A stretch of DNA of 64,000 bases from Lactarius indigo (taxonomy: Eukaryota; Basidiomycota; Agaricomycetes; Russulales; Russulaceae). The position numbers were made by a program, and so were the translations under genes. The notes beneath the pieces were generated by a model. The model had not been told where the DNA came from, ran no database searches, and worked only from the letters and a program-made list of their open reading frames with translations. Of the stretch, positions 32,942-46,580 are shown piece by piece. Numbering within the stretch: the first letter of the stretch is position 1; the number at the start of each line of letters is the position of its first letter. The stretch lies in assembly GCA_025766275.1 (NCBI GenBank), contig JAFKAC010000002.1:2604001-2668000 (forward strand), written 5' to 3'.

Positions 32942-35247
32942 TTAACGAACAAATGACAGAGTTCGGGGCCGCAGGGACCTTCCACTCGGATGCTTATCAG
33001 TGGCGACATCGACAGCAGGGGATGGGGAATCGCGGTCTTTCGCTCTCATCCCCCTCATCCGAGAGATTTCCTCCACCCATTCCTTCTCTTCGGATTTTGC
33101 TAAGCCTATCGCACGGAGTCGTGCTTCTTCATCCTGCGATAGCAAGTTCGGCGACCGCCTCTCTCCAGACCGCCACAGCAGGAGTTGAAGAGTGGCCTCG
33201 TGGAAAAGCACAAGGAGGCAATACTGTCAAGTCATATGAGATAATAGCCTTGGGCGGTAGATCGGCGGATAATCTTGCCTGTAATTTGTCGCTCTCAGAG
33301 AGCGCCTCGTAGCCCGAAGATCCTGTCTGCCGCATGAATTCGGACGGCTCAATCTAATTTACCAAGGATATTATGGATACAAAGGTCGATTATGGGCATT
33401 TTACTCACGTCTGATGATGATGATGCGAAAGAGGATTGTGGTGGTGGTGATAGAACCGTCTCGTGTCCAGAAGTCTGCGATCGGCTCAGTACGTGTTTCG
33501 GATGGGACCTGAAATCTTACACTATTCGGGGAAGTGGGAGAGGGTGGACAAAGTATCTGTTCCACCTGAACATCTGTCAAAGAAGACTTGCACGGACCTT
33601 GAGTGCGGGTCTGAATTTACCACTGTGGGGGGCTTACCTGTCCACTTTCAGACTTCAAGTCCTCGAAAAGTTGGGGACGGGCTCTCTGTACACGCATGGG
33701 ACCCAGGACCCAGAATTGGAGGACTCTTCCTAACTGAGAAACTTCGTGCGCACTCAAGTCTCCCTTTCCCGTGGCAGTTTTCAGCAAGCGGATGCGGGAA
33801 GGGCCGCCTTGCATAAACGCTTGGTGTCGTTCCCTCGCAGGCAGATAGGTCTCATTTAAGACGGCCTTGATGACTGGCTTGATATATGCGAACTGTTCTC
33901 GGATCGGTAACTCGCAAAAATCGTCGGGGTTGGGTGGAGGCATCGTGTGCTCGACCGTAACCGTTTCCCATGAAACATGTTCATCACCCGAATCAATCTC
34001 TGATTCTTCATCGTCACTCGCCCAATGTCCCAACTGCTTTTGGGTGAGTACCTGTGTATCTGACCGAATATGGGACTTACACTACATGTGTAAAATTCCG
34101 GTTCGTCCGACGTGAAAAACATATCTCTTGTCACAGTACGAAATGTGTCATCTTTGAACCGCACCCGGTACTTTGGGGGAACCCAGGGCAGCGTGGGGGG
34201 AACATATTGCTCCACCCTCGCGGCCCAATATTGTGACCTTCCCTTTTTCTCTAACGAATAGACTAGCTCCCCCGGAATCTCTAGCAATGGATCACAGGGA
34301 GGGGGAGACCACCGGCCTGAGATTTAGGTGAGAGGGTCCCTTGTTTCATGAAGTAATAAAAGTCAAACCAGAGGGAACTGTATGGCCATTTGTTGACTCC
34401 TTCGCTCGACTTATCGGCTTTTCCGCGTCATTTTCGTGTATGGGCACCGTCCCGATCTTGTACGACGATAAGTTGGAAGGTAGGCCGTCGTTGAGGTTGG
34501 CATCGGCCTCGTGTGCCAGATCCACGGCAGAACGCCAAGCTTCGTCCATGGCGGTTCTTCGATATTTCCGCCGGGGACTTCCGCTTCGGCATCGAAATGT
34601 CACCGGGCTGAAGGGTATGACGTCCTGGCCTGGACGTTTGAAGGGGAGGACATGAGATGGAGAGGGCGTCTCGAGGTGTATGCTTTGTGGCGCCCGGGGT
34701 GAAATTTCCCCGTAAAGAGAAACAGTCAAAGGTCCGGCGGTCAACTGCCCCTCTAGAATCTGTGTGAGAAATCAGATCCACTCGATAGTGATGAGAGGAC
34801 GTCGGTTTGACGAACGTGTGCAGGCCACCAATAACTCTCCCCTGAACCCTCCTGATCATCAGGTGCGGGCCTCCCGGACTTAGTCACTCTAACCCATACT
34901 AAGGCACCAGAATCTGTACTCCTGCCTTGCGATGGACTGTGAAGACAAGGCGCTGTCTTGTGTTGCTGGATGGTGTCATGATGTTGCGGCGAGCATAGCG
35001 GCGATACACTATCTAATAGACAGGAGACAACTCGTTTTGAGCAATGTGGTTACATCATTTTGGAAGACGTTAGCAGACCATCGATGCTACTGAGACTGGA
35101 GGTCGACGACACAGATCTCAGGCGTTCTGAAAACACGCGTTTTTGCATGGTGGGAGCTGCCGCACCAGTATCAGCATTGGATTCATCCCGGGGTGCTGAA
35201 GCGTCGGAATGTGAAGTGATCCTCCTTTTCCGAGAACGGGGAGGCAT
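32942..35247 (-). CDS. PWWP/Tudor-like two-module chromatin-type protein, hypothetical
   Basis: A multi-exon gene. The probable start is the ATG at 35247 (MPPRSRKRRITSHSDAS). Intron 1 (34922-35053) leads into an exon with GALVWVRVTKSG...SYWWPAHV (about 34830-34905), PWWP-like in its WWPA core. A second module has ELVYSLEKKGRSQYWAARV...PPKYRVRFKDDTFRTVTRDMFFTSDE (about 34110-34280). A segment with PIREQFAYIKPVIKAVLNETYLPARERH follows. The last exon (32942 to about 33230) has LFHEATLQLLLWRSGER and LLSQDEEARLRAIG. Basidiomycetes carry uncharacterised proteins of this layout, to my recollection. A role in reading modified histones or DNA is only an inference from the PWWP-like folds. Middle and 3' exon limits are approximate. 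Confidence 0.65.
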
Positions 35248-36638
35248 TCGCGTATACTTCAATGAAATAAAAAAAAGTATTAGCCTGATCGTAATGTAGC
35301 AAGAGTTGCAATGACGGGAGTGGCAACGTTAAAGTCGGACTTGTGTCATCTTCCGCACTGCCAGAGCGCCCACATCAGTTCAACCGAGCCTGGTCGCGTG
35401 ACACCGTGACGGTGACATTATACCATCACACCCAGGTAGTAATTGACCCGTAGTACCGTCTTCTTCTGAACAGTCACTACAAGCACTGGCAACATCCCAA
35501 TATGCGAGCGATCAATAGTTCGCCTATCCGAGTAAGTCTTTCGAATAGGCCGCATGCCTTCGTGACAGGGCGAACACATGTGGATTACTGAGTGAATGGG
35601 TTTGGTCGGGGACAGTCCCAAGTCGCCGCCGCAGATGGACAGTTTTTTTCTGATGGCCTAGATCTTAGTGCTTGATTAATCTTGAACTCCGTGTGAAAGT
35701 GATCCGAGCAGAGACTCACGACACAGGATCAGCGCGTTCCTGACCCACTAAACACTATGGTATAACCTACCAAAACCGACACCTACGGCCCAGCGTTGTG
35801 CTTAGTCTCTGGGGATCGACAAGTGAGCACTCAAGTAGTACTACTTGACTTCCCAGCAATTTTCTTTCCGGGAACGTGGGCCCATCATTGGGACCAGATT
35901 CTACTGGAGTGCACAACCGGACAAATTCCTCTAGCCTGGTAATGCGCAACACAGCATCAATTCGCGATTTGCGATTCGTATCGGTGCTTTAGGATTCAGA
36001 AATTGGATTGTACATCAGACTACTACATCTAGCGCGCAGATTCTAACCTAGAGTCATTCATCCCAGGTGTCAAGGGCATAGTGGTGCACAAACAGGCACC
36101 TACCTTGTTGCCCTTAGCGCTGTCAGTGTATTCTAGGTGTTTTCGTTTTGTTATTGGGTCTTGCGAAAGGTATTTGTGGCCGCTTTGTCGAGATCGAGAT
36201 ATCTTGGCGACCAGAGACCTAAGTGCAACAGGAACACGACGTATCTATCGGTATGCCTTGACCGAATGGTCCTATTGCCGTTTTCCCAACCACGCAAGAC
36301 CGCTCGTTTGCAAACCAGTGTGTGATTTCGCCGATCGTCGGGTGCTTCTTACTAGGAAGTGACACCAAACCGTACATCCTGCCGCTGCTCACCCCACATC
36401 CCGGCCTATCGGCGAGATCTGGGCACCGCCATGCGTCTCCCCGGTAAGCGGCTTGGGTTTTCCAGAGGTTTCTGTTTGTGCAGTACTGGTCACGAACAGA
36501 TTGGTGGGCCAAAACCTCTGAAAGCATCCATTACAAAGCAGACATACAAGTACTAGTACAAACCGAGCGCACACAACTATCCCCAAGATCATCGAGACGT
36601 AAAGGGAAGATAAGATATCGTATACAAGAAGGTAGTCC
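35248..36638. other. Intergenic, no gene recognised
   Basis: About 1.4 kb between the start of the PWWP-like gene and the stop of the Zn2Cys6 gene. Open frames here are short and without family resemblance. It could hold a decayed element, but no repeat ends are visible. Confidence 0.4.
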
Positions 36639-39600
36639 TTACATCACCCCAGTTTGGACAGAACCATCGTTTGACTGAGTTGCCTGGAATGGGGCGCTAA
36701 TACCGTGCACCGCATGGTCGTCAGTGGGAACTGCACGCCGTGGACTGGTCACAGCCGACATTGTGGGGGTCTCGCCAAAATGGGGGGCGATAAAGCTGCT
36801 GCTACCACCCGCGCCATATACAAAGCCCCCACTGATGCCTTCCATGGGGTTAGAGTAACCTGTATAGTGACATTGGCCTCAAAGTTTAACCAGAAAACAT
36901 TGTCAAACTTACCAGGAACGAGCACGTTGTCCCAAAATCCGCCACTCAGGAGACTATCCATAGATAACAATCCCAGACTGTCCTCGGGATGAGTGGCGGC
37001 CATTGTGGGGGGGAAAGTGGACATATCCGCCACGGGTCCCATTTCACTAGCAAATTGGAACTCGGACAGTAGCTGATGTTGGTAGGATTCCGCTGTACCA
37101 ACCTGCCGCTGGTCTGTGTTACCATTCACATGTGGCACCGCGTCATTGTCGCCCGACTCGCTGCATGCCTCACTTGGTGGCTCCGTCTTTGCAGCCAAAA
37201 GCGCACGTAAGAATACGCTGTACAACGAAGGTGTATGGCTGACTCCCGCGGAAATATGGTCGAAAGTATCAGCGACGTCTTTCACCAACTGAAGCGTCTC
37301 ATGTTCGTGGTCTCGTGAAGCGGGGAATTCGGGACGGAGCATCTTATTCGCGGCGGTAAGAAACAAGAACAGCACTGATGATATAAACCCAGTGCTCACC
37401 TTCAGTAAACTCAATACTGCATAGGAGGCAAATACAAAGTGCGAATCCGGAGCGTGCTTCAGAAAATCGAGCGGACCAAGCTCCTCCTTGACAAGAACCG
37501 CACATGTCTTAGCAGAGGAGTGAACGCGAGCAAAGAAATGGGGGATGTCAACAGGGGACCGTTCCATTGCATTTTGAAGGCCAAAGGAGTTGATGACGAG
37601 CATAGCGTAATTTGCAAAAAATTCCGCCATAAGGCCATTGTATTTGGCGATCCTGTCACCGGCCTCTTGACTCGATATGAGCGACGGTTATAATATCATG
37701 GAATAGTTGGGACTTACTGTCAGCATCGGCAACTTGCGAGTACCACGTCTGGATCTGGCGCTCAAAAGTCTTGATGACGAGTAAATAATCCACATCAACG
37801 AGGAGGCCAGATGGTGAGTTTGTGTCCGAATACAATAGATCAAGTGTCCGCGAGATAATACGTTGCAATTCCTACGAGAGTGTGAGAGGTGGCAGCAGAT
37901 CGTTAATAAAGGACGTACCACGTAAGCTACAAGCGAAAAGTCCCCCCGACGAGCAAGTGGAGATTGCACCCACTGCAACGCATTACGGATGATGCAACTG
38001 AAGGGGGTTCTAGAATCAGCACGATGACACTGGGTCACGTTCACTCACTCTTCCTTGATTGAGTGTGGCTTTCCCATCTGGGCACTGGTGCTGCGATCGA
38101 GGCTGTAACACACCAGCCATGTGCGTTCCCGATTGTGCACCTCCAGGTCCCGCGCTTTCCCTTCTGGCGTATCTGGACTTACTGTAGCGGACTTGCGATG
38201 TAAATTCAGGTCCGTGGCCATGCTGCACATTGTCAGTCCCACGAGATCTGTGGGAAGATCGAACGAGTAGAATCTCACCGGATTGCCATACCAAGAAGCA
38301 TCCAAGTTCTGTCTTGCTCGTATCGTTCAACAGGACCCGTACCCCAAAGGGAAAGTAAGAGATAGGCTTGAACAATCTCCAGAGATTTATATCCTTGGGC
38401 AGGGACCGTAAACGCTAACTTCTTTGATATCTCTGTAAGCTTTCCGTGAAGCTCTGGCCGAGCGGTGTAGAATCTCGCCGATATGGCGCATACTTGGGAA
38501 GTGTTCAGTGTACCCCTCAAAAGACGTGTACTAAGACTTACTTGAGGTCAACAGAATGGGTGACCGGGAGCACACTAAGGACGGTGTGTGAAAATCACGG
38601 TCGAGCAGGTTGCAGTGAATCTGATTGTACGTCAGGGCATCCGAACCTTCGGGTCATGGCACCACGCACATTAAGGTGTTCAAAATAGCTGCGATAAAAA
38701 TTAGAAGGGGAAATTATTCGCTACTCAAACAACACCTACATATCAAACAGGGCAACAACCTCTTCGGTTGAAACGAAACTGAGCATCTCTGGGTGAATTT
38801 GACGCTCAATGAAAAGTCGCCGCAGGGGTAGGATGGTCATAGGGCCTGCGAGAAGTGTGATAAGAAAGGATCTCGAAAGCAAGTATTCTCCCCACCAGGC
38901 TTGAAGTAGGCGTCACTAGCAACACCCATTGGCGCAGGAGGACGAGCCATTCCCGAGGTTTTTTTGCCTGAGCTTGCAGCATGGGCACGGCGGTTAGCGA
39001 GGCTTGCCTCTGCCAGTAAACCCAGTGGATTGAGGCTATTGTCCGGTAAAGAATGGAGCTTTGGTGAGGTCGGAGGGTTAAGTACTGGAGGTCTTGTGGA
39101 CGAAGAGGGCGAGGGAGGTTGGTCAACCTGTGAGAGAAGAGCTTGTGTGGCATTGTTGTTAGGATTTGGCGGTGATGGAGATCGCGAAATCATGCCCGAT
39201 GCAATGCTGGGGTTGCCGATAGATTTGAGCACAGTATCCAAGGTACGCTCCATTTTTCTGAGAGATCTTGTCAGGAGTTCGTGTTTTCTAGTACTAGGGC
39301 TGAGCGTTCGTATGGCTGATTCATTGAAGAGTAAACGGCATACTTGGAAGTGCGCTTTCCGCGATTAGATTCTTCAAATATGCATTCGTGACTCCCCGCA
39401 ATGCAACGCTTGCATGGAGGTCCCTGCTCGGCACCTACGCATTTCATTTTAAGGCGCCGGCAAACCGTACAGGCTCTGTGGCTCAAATGTCAGGCGACTG
39501 TGATCGGAAAGGGGTCACTACAGACCGGGAACCCCGTGTTGGCTTAGCTTTGGGCTCGCTTCCATCGGCAGCGGGGGTAACGCTATCATCCTCCCTACGG

Positions 39601-39989
39601 CGCTTGCTGCTATCGTTATCATTGTCGAGTGTGCTAGCAGAGGGTGGGCGCTTGTTCGGACCTGAGAATGACATTTGCTCGGTTGGGGGTGTGCTCATAG
39701 TGTCAGAAGCTTGAGAGGAAGGTGGTGATAGACTAGGGACCAATGAAAGCTGCTGAGGCACTTGAGGGTGTTGTTGGGTATGATATGGGTAATATGAGGG
39801 TGAATAAAGCGAGAGAGCAGGATCGATTGGTATCGGCGAAGACGTCGGTCGCATAGAGTGGGAGAGATGTTGCTGGTCCTGTGGATGTATGGGAACGGAC
39901 TGATTGTTGTATTGATGCGACATGAGGTAACGAGGCTCCGAAGGATAACACTGGGTGAGGACGATGGGATGAGTCGACATCACGGTCAT
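36639..39989 (-). CDS. Zn2Cys6 fungal-specific transcription factor
   Basis: About ten exons. The ATG is at 39989 and the stop at 36639-36641. The first exon is rich in Gln, Ser and Pro with a basic patch (SSKRRRED). An intron with donor GTCTGT (about 39530) restores the frame into the zinc cluster CTVCRRLKMKCVGAEQGPPCKRC, with all six Cys of the Cys-X2-Cys-X6-Cys...Cys-X2-Cys-X6-Cys type. A disordered Ser/Pro linker follows. The fungal_trans (middle homology) domain includes ILPLRRLFIERQIHPEML, CAISARFYTARPELHGKL, IVQAYLLLSLWG and RTWMLLGMAIRMATDLNLHRKS. The C-terminus is acidic/Ser-rich with SLLSGGFWDNVLVPG. It resembles PriB-type regulators of mushrooms in overall layout. The target genes cannot be told from this window. 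Confidence 0.87.
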
Positions 39990-42133
39990 GCTTAGTGGAG
40001 GGTAACAGGCGAAGCAGGGTCACTGAAGCAAGGCCTGTTGGACCATGGAACGATAGGGGACTATGTATGAAATCATGCCCCGCAGAAAAAAGAAATAGAA
40101 AAAAAAAGGCAAAAAGGGGAGAATTACAAAGAAACAAAGAAAAAAGACATTGCGCGTGGAGAAGGGGCCATATCGACAAATAAAGGTGGAAGATTGTGTT
40201 ACTCACGAGCAGAAGACGAGACTGATAGAGTTAGAAAAGGAGCAGAGGTTGAGAACTTGGAGGACCAAAATAGGAAGAAAACGGTCTGGAAGGCTTTAGC
40301 GGACCAAAAAGGGGATGTCGAGAGGAGTGTGTATGGGAACAGTATCCCCGGGAGTGTGTGAGAGGGAGAGACTCTGCGAGCTGGCGAACGAGTACCTGGC
40401 TTGATGGTGAATCAACGCATCAACCCCGACCTGGTGGTTCGGTCTGATCTTACCTCCGGTTCGGTTCGCCGCCCTTCTCACGTCGTACGTCTGACCTCAT
40501 TGCTTCCTTATTGGCCCAAACTCCGCAACAGCTACGTGCATTTTTCTTAGAGACGCAACGTCTCCCACACCCACGGTCTGAATCTATCCTTGCACTCCTA
40601 CGCAGTAACAATGGTTTAACCTGATATCTTTGGTCTAGTCTGGGTCTCTCTTCGCGTTTCTACTGAGCCTCTGTGATGGTTCCCTCTTGCCCCTCATTAC
40701 AGCATCGCTCTCTAGATGATTCCAGTCTAACTTATTGGTGCCCTCCTTGTTTCTCTTTCTCCGTTGGGGTCACAGTGCCGTGTCCCGGCCGACCCATTTC
40801 TACGACACTGAAACACGCCCGTTTGTATGTCTGTTCGTTTTATCCAGGTACCTGGTGTCTCACCTTTCCTTATGGTTGACGGACGTTTATTAACACAGCG
40901 TGCACCTCGTGGATCTGGGCGCTCATATTATTCTCGTTGGTGGAAACTTACTTCTTGTGTTTTCTTTCTCATCGGAGCCGACGGGAGGCAGTAAAAGGTC
41001 ACCAGAAACGAGGATGGCCTACTTCAAAGACAACGCAGAAGTGATCTACTTTCTTAATTGTTCTCCCTGATGGTTTATGTCCCTTTGGTTCTCTTTTTTC
41101 TTGGTCAATCTCTGGTAGGCCAGCCTGAGAGTCCCTAAAGTATCATTTTTGTTGAGTTCACTTGCTATCGTAACTCGAGCCAAAGGGCTGGTGGTTCTAA
41201 AGCATAATTTTCTCGCCTCATACTCCTCGTGGTATGTGCGGGTTTTTTCGTGTGGGATTTCACCCTTCCTTCTCGCACCTCTAGTCTGTGATTAGAGCGT
41301 CTCTTCTCCCCAACCCCGCTTCCGATAGCCCCTGTTTTATTGTCCGTGAGCGTCGGTCTTCATTTCGCAACTTCCATTGCATCGCAGTCAAAGAACAGTC
41401 CAAACTGTGCATGTGTCTGAGGCTCCATGCACACTCCTACATTTTTGGCTCCATCGTATGCCAGAGTGTCAAGAACCCGAGACATCAGCATTCCACATTG
41501 TGTGTGGGGCAGTGAAATAGAGGGAGAGCTTCTCGGCTCTCGTCTCGTCCTCAGGGGAGCATGTGTTGCAGAGGAGTTATCGGGACTTCCCACTAGACGC
41601 TACAAGCTCCCATTGAGCGCCCGCATCCCATCCACATAGCGACATTGCGCCCTCCATAGACAAGAAAATTTCCTTCATCGCTCAAGGTCTCATGACGACC
41701 CCACTTCTTGCGAAGCTCGGACATGAAAATCGCCATCGCATTACCCTTTCCACGCACCGGCTCTCCCCAGGCCTTGAATGCAGTTGCAGCTTATTTTATT
41801 TTCTAGAACGGAGATCCCCGACAGCCTTTAGTGTCACTCGACGGCGGCGCAGGTCCCGTCCCCATCCCACGCCTCTTAGCGCCAAAAGGAGACTGATGTA
41901 TTGGCACCGCACCTCATGATAGCACGGTAGCATACCGCATTCGTGTAGATGAGGTTTATAAGATAGTGCGATGACTTACGCGAGATATGACGTGATGACG
42001 AGCCGAGTCAGAGAGGCGAGGAGTGTGACAGTGACGTTGTGACTGAGAGCAGACTCTTTGGCCCGTCGCCCGTCGCCGTCTGACCCGTCAGTTTACTTTC
42101 CTCCGCGGGATCATCCGCTTCCGCCTTTAAATC
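39990..42133. other. Long intergenic region between divergent regulator genes
   Basis: About 2.1 kb between the Zn2Cys6 gene (minus) and CDC4 (plus). On the regulator's side, 40080-40150 is an almost pure purine tract, i.e. a pyrimidine-rich leader on its coding strand. That fits a long 5' UTR. No exon, tRNA or repeat is recognised in the remainder. Confidence 0.5.
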
Positions 42134-44947
42134 ATGTCCTCGAATCAAAGGCCAACACTTATTCTTGCACCGTCCGTGAATACAACGACGTAAGCCACTC
42201 TATTGCTCGACTAGCGCATCATTGACGCGCTTTCTCAGCGTTGTGACCACAACCACGACGACCACGACTTATGCACCTATCCCATTACCAACTCTCCCGA
42301 ACCCATCCATTCCTCAGGACCCCCAGAAATACCCACTCTTAAATGCTCCATTACCTCCCTCGTTCCACCAGTTTCCTCTGGTATTTCCAAATGGATCTCG
42401 CGCAACTTTCCGTGAAAATGACGATGGTGATGATCTCTTACCGGAGGACGAACTAATCGGAGGAAAGGGGTGGCGTTTAGTCAAGTCGGACGATGGTGCG
42501 GGCCCGTCCAAGTCAGTTGGCCTCATCGAGGCTGTTGACCGCTTTGCAAGGAAGCGATCCTACGACAACGATGGCATGATGCAGGGGATCGAAACAATTG
42601 CCGAATCTGCAAGCCACACACCTCCTCCGAGGAAGAAAGCCAAAGCGGCGCCCATGCTTCCCAAACTTTCTACCGTGAACGCTGCCGCCCCCCCATCTCC
42701 TCTACCCTCACCACATGGATCTCCGCCACCCAACATCTGGCCCTCTGCTCCACCCAGCGGCGCATCGTCTCCCCAACCCCAACTTCCTATTCAACCAGAT
42801 GCCTCACTTTCCACCCTCATGTCCCTCCCTTCTCTTGTCACACACTTCTCTGGATTGCCAGCCCAACTACAGTCTCACCTTTTGATAACCCTCCTTCGAC
42901 ACTCCCCACTGCCAGTTCTCCGGACAGTGCACTCTGTTCTAACGCCTATTCTTGCTCGCGACTTCCTCACACTCCTCCCTCCTGAACTCGTTTCCCATGT
43001 ACTCAGCTTTCTCCCTTTTGACTGCATCGCCCGGGCCTCTCGGGTTTCCAAATCATGGCGGAATATCATCGACTCTGATCCCGTTCTTTGGCGCGACTTG
43101 CTGAAAAGCGAGAAACTGTGGTTCGGCGGTGATTCCGAGCGCGCTTTTGCTGAGGCGTTGATACGACGTCGGCGGAGAGCAGGCTTACCACATCCCAATG
43201 ACTTATCTCTCGCTAATCCATATAAGGTCCTTTTCAAGTCGAGATACCTTACACGGACCAGGTGGATCAACAATCCTGAGCCTCGACACTTGGCCTTCCC
43301 TGCTCACGGCCGCTCTGTCGTGACCTGCTTGCTCTTATCCAGGGGTCGTATCATATCTGCCTCTGACGACCACTCGATTCACGTCTACTCGCCACTTACT
43401 GGTGATCTTCTACGCTCCCTTTCTGGACATGAGGGAGGTGTGTGGGCCCTCGCATCGACCAAGGACACCCTCGTGAGTGGCTCCACCGATAGGACTGTCC
43501 GTATCTGGGATCTCTCAACCGGGCGTTGCACGCACGTATTTGGTGGGCACACGAGCACCGTGCGCTGTCTGGCCATCGTCAAACCTGAATGGGTGGACGT
43601 CGAGGATGATCACGGAAATGTCCGCAAGGAGAAATGGCCCAAGCGTCCCTTGATCGTGACTGGAAGTAGAGATCACTCCCTCAGGGTCTGGGATCTCCCC
43701 CGACCTGGTGAGCCAGAGTACAGATTCGACGGCGCTGACGAAGCTGATATTGACCCTGCTGATGTGAGTCATTTCGGTCGGAGTGTAATTGACGCTCATG
43801 GACTGATTGCCGTTGCGCATTTTCAGGAAGATGTCGATGAGAACCCTTATCATAAGCTACACCTCGAAGGCCACGAACACGCTGTCCGTGCACTTGCAGC
43901 AAGAGGACGCACTCTTGTTTCTGGGAGTTATGACTCCATGGTCCGTGTTTGGGACATCATTACTGGGACTTGCAAATGGGTATTGGTTGGACATACCCAG
44001 AAAGGTCGGTATTGTCACAAGTACCCCTATAGTCGCTGTTCTAAGAAGAATTTGCAGTTTACAGCGTGGTCCTCGATTCTACCCGCCGCCAAGCATGTTC
44101 AGGATCCATGGACGGCACAGTACGGGTTTGGAACCTTCGAACAGGGGATTGCCAATACACCCTGACCGGCCACACATCTCTGGTTGGCCTCCTTGGCTTG
44201 TCACCGTCACACCTGGTCTCTGCTGCAGCCGATTCTACGCTTCGCATCTGGGATCCCGATACGGGCGAGGTCCGCCACATGTTGGCCGCACATACTGGCG
44301 CGATTACCTGCTTCCAGCACGATGAATTCAAAGTTCTCAGTGGGTCGGATGGCACTCTCAAGATGTGGGATGTCCGCGAGGGCACGGTCGTCCGTGAATT
44401 CCTTTCAAATATTCATGGTGTTTGGCAAGTTGTCTTCGAGGGTCGTTGGTGTGTGGCGGCCAGCCACAGATCTGACGCGACGATCCTCGACGTGTGGGAC
44501 TTTGGCAATGACGAATCAGATGATGATTGGATTGGGGAACCGGTCGGCGGCATTTATGACGAGGATATGACGGATGATGAAGACGAGGAGATGGAGCAGG
44601 CAGAGGCCGACGCCATGGACGAGGACCTGGATATCTCACCGTCGGAGATCGATATGACTAACGAGCCCACTGCGTTCGTCGATGATCCCGTCATCAAAGA
44701 TGATGCGGACGGTGCAGACGACGATTGGAGTGGGGAAGAACCTCATGGCAAAGGAATTGCTGACCCTTCGCATCAGATCCCATCGCAGACTGGTCGTTAC
44801 ACGTCACGACATGCGGGAGCAAGCCAATCTCAAGGTCGTGTCGCAATACCCTCTTCTTCGACAGCACCCCGTCTTCGACCACCCCTGTTGAACGACGAGA
44901 CTCCAACCCGACCACGCCTGAAAAACGTGCTCGGGCGCCGTCGCTAG
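42134..44947 (+). CDS. CDC4: F-box/WD40 protein Cdc4 (SCF substrate receptor)
   Basis: Three exons. Exon 1 from the ATG at 42134 (MSSNQRPTLILAPSVNTT) is joined by a GTAAGC...CTCAG intron to the main exon starting at 42231. A second intron, GTCGGT...TTGCAG (about 44004-44056), follows, and the stop is at 44945-44947. The protein is about 885 residues. Cdc4 brings phosphorylated cell-cycle inhibitors to the SCF ubiquitin ligase. An F-box (LTLLPPELVSHVLSFLPFD, ASRVSKSWRNIIDSDPVLWRDLL; about 42970-43110) is followed by about seven or eight WD repeats with GH...WD spacing (GHEGGVWALAS, TDRTVRIWDL, GHTSTVRCLAI, SRDHSLRVWDL, GHEHAVRALAA, SYDSMVRVWDI, SMDGTVRVWNL, STLRIWD, GTLKMWD). The tail is very acidic, then basic. 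A poly-Thr run sits at residues ~20-30. Confidence 0.93.
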
Positions 44948-45727
44948 GCATCTTATATTTGTCCTTTTGTCTGTATCCAAGCTCCGTGTACACTTTCGTA
45001 ACACCATTACCCACCGCGTGTGAGAGCAAATAGATCTTGCTCTGATTCACATTTCTCACAAAGAAATTTGCCGGGGAATGTCGTTCTGTCTCTTAACAAT
45101 AGTACATATGTATACGTCTTAGGAATATTCTCCAATATGGCTTAGCTTACGCATTTTTTTCAAGTTGGGACATTCACGTTAACGCTTGGGTGTGATAGAC
45201 CTGATGATAGCGGGGGTTGGAATACTGAAATAAACCTAACCGTTGAACCCGCTTGCATGATCAGCAAACGTCTATTCAGATATTTCCTGAAGTGGTGCGC
45301 AGCAGCTTCCCCCATGCAGAGAAGCGCCCACACATTCACACGGGCCAAGTCATGGGCGCGAGATCCCTCATTTCACGCGAAACTCAGCGGTGTCTTTTCG
45401 AGATTTTAGGGTACATAGCGGCAAGTTACGAAGCGCGCGCCACAAGCACAAAGGATGCCTTGCGGCGTCTTGTACGTTAACATCATCAGTAAAATCAGGT
45501 GTGTTGGCAAATAGGATACAGTATAGGCTACTGTTCTGATGACCCTTGGCGGACGTTGAAGAGGAGAACGCGGGCGCCGCGCCGTAGTCAAGTGCGATTC
45601 GGGCGAGTTCTCCTGAGAGTGGGGAAGCGGCAATGAAGTCAGGGAAAGGACCAGGATTGACCGAAAACATCGGACAAGAAAAAAAGAGAACATAACTCAA
45701 ATACGTACGCCAAACGTTCGTTTCCGG
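44948..45727. other. Intergenic between convergent CDC4 and cyclophilin
   Basis: About 780 bases between two stop codons. No exon, repeat or RNA gene is recognised; short open frames show no family resemblance. Confidence 0.45.
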
Positions 45728-46493
45728 TCAAGTCCCCATACGAGCTTTGTGTATCTTGACCTCTTCACGTGGCCTGTTCGGTCGAGCGATATCGATCAAC
45801 GATTTTCGCACGAGCGAAAAATTGCTGTACAGACCGATCCTGAGCGTCGACCGCCACTGCTCCCAAGCGCTGCAACACGCGCATTCCCGAGCTTACACGG
45901 CCAAATATTGTGTGTTTACTGTCCAGAAATGGTGTCGGAGCTAAGGTTAAAAAGAACTGCGAACCTAGATAGCGCTGAGTGACGGGGGTTCGCTCAGTAA
46001 GAAAGTGGGCAGACCATTGGTGTTCGGGCCCGCGTTGGCCATCGCAAGAATCCCAGCACCTGTGAACCGTAGCTCCGGGTGGATCTCGTCTTCACTAAAA
46101 CAGCCGATGGAGCCGTCCATACATATCTGTTCAACGCCAGAGAAGACAACACGACGCACAACTTTTGGCCATATATGCTGGTGCCACCTCGGCCTGTGCC
46201 AGTTGGATCGCCGCCTTGAACCATAAAGTCCTTTCACATGGTCAGCATAGCCTGACGCCACTAGCAGAACTAGGACAACAACGTACGGCAACAATGCGGT
46301 GGAATACCACGCCGTTGTAGTAACCACGCTTCGTCAACTGTGCGAAGTTTTCACAGGTCTGGAAAACCCCGGCGGTTGGTCAGTGGTAGGATTTGGGAAG
46401 GAAAAGACATACTCGGGGGGCATGATCCCAATAGAGCTCCAGTTGGATGTTACCCAGACTGGTTTCTAGGACTACTGATTCTGGCGTGGGCAT
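45728..46493 (-). CDS. CYP1 (PPIL1-like): PPIL1-type cyclophilin (peptidyl-prolyl isomerase)
   Basis: A small multi-exon gene. The ATG is at 46493 ([27 protein letters not shown]), and the TGA at 45730-45728 follows [12 protein letters not shown]. Spliced product is about 160 residues, the usual length for single-domain PPIL1 cyclophilins. Visible family blocks are [22 protein letters not shown], the catalytic Arg in [64 protein letters not shown] and [16 protein letters not shown]. The last intron (about 45763-45812) restores the typical RP..VKI ending. PPIL1 proteins are associated with the spliceosome in animals. The gene is head to head with DTD1, 87 bp between ATGs. Confidence 0.93.
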
Positions 46494-46580
46494 AGTGTGA
46501 ACTAGCAGCACGGATTATTCCGAACGCTTTGATAGACCGTTTCGCGTAACACGTGACTTCTCCTGCCTCGCAACACGACG

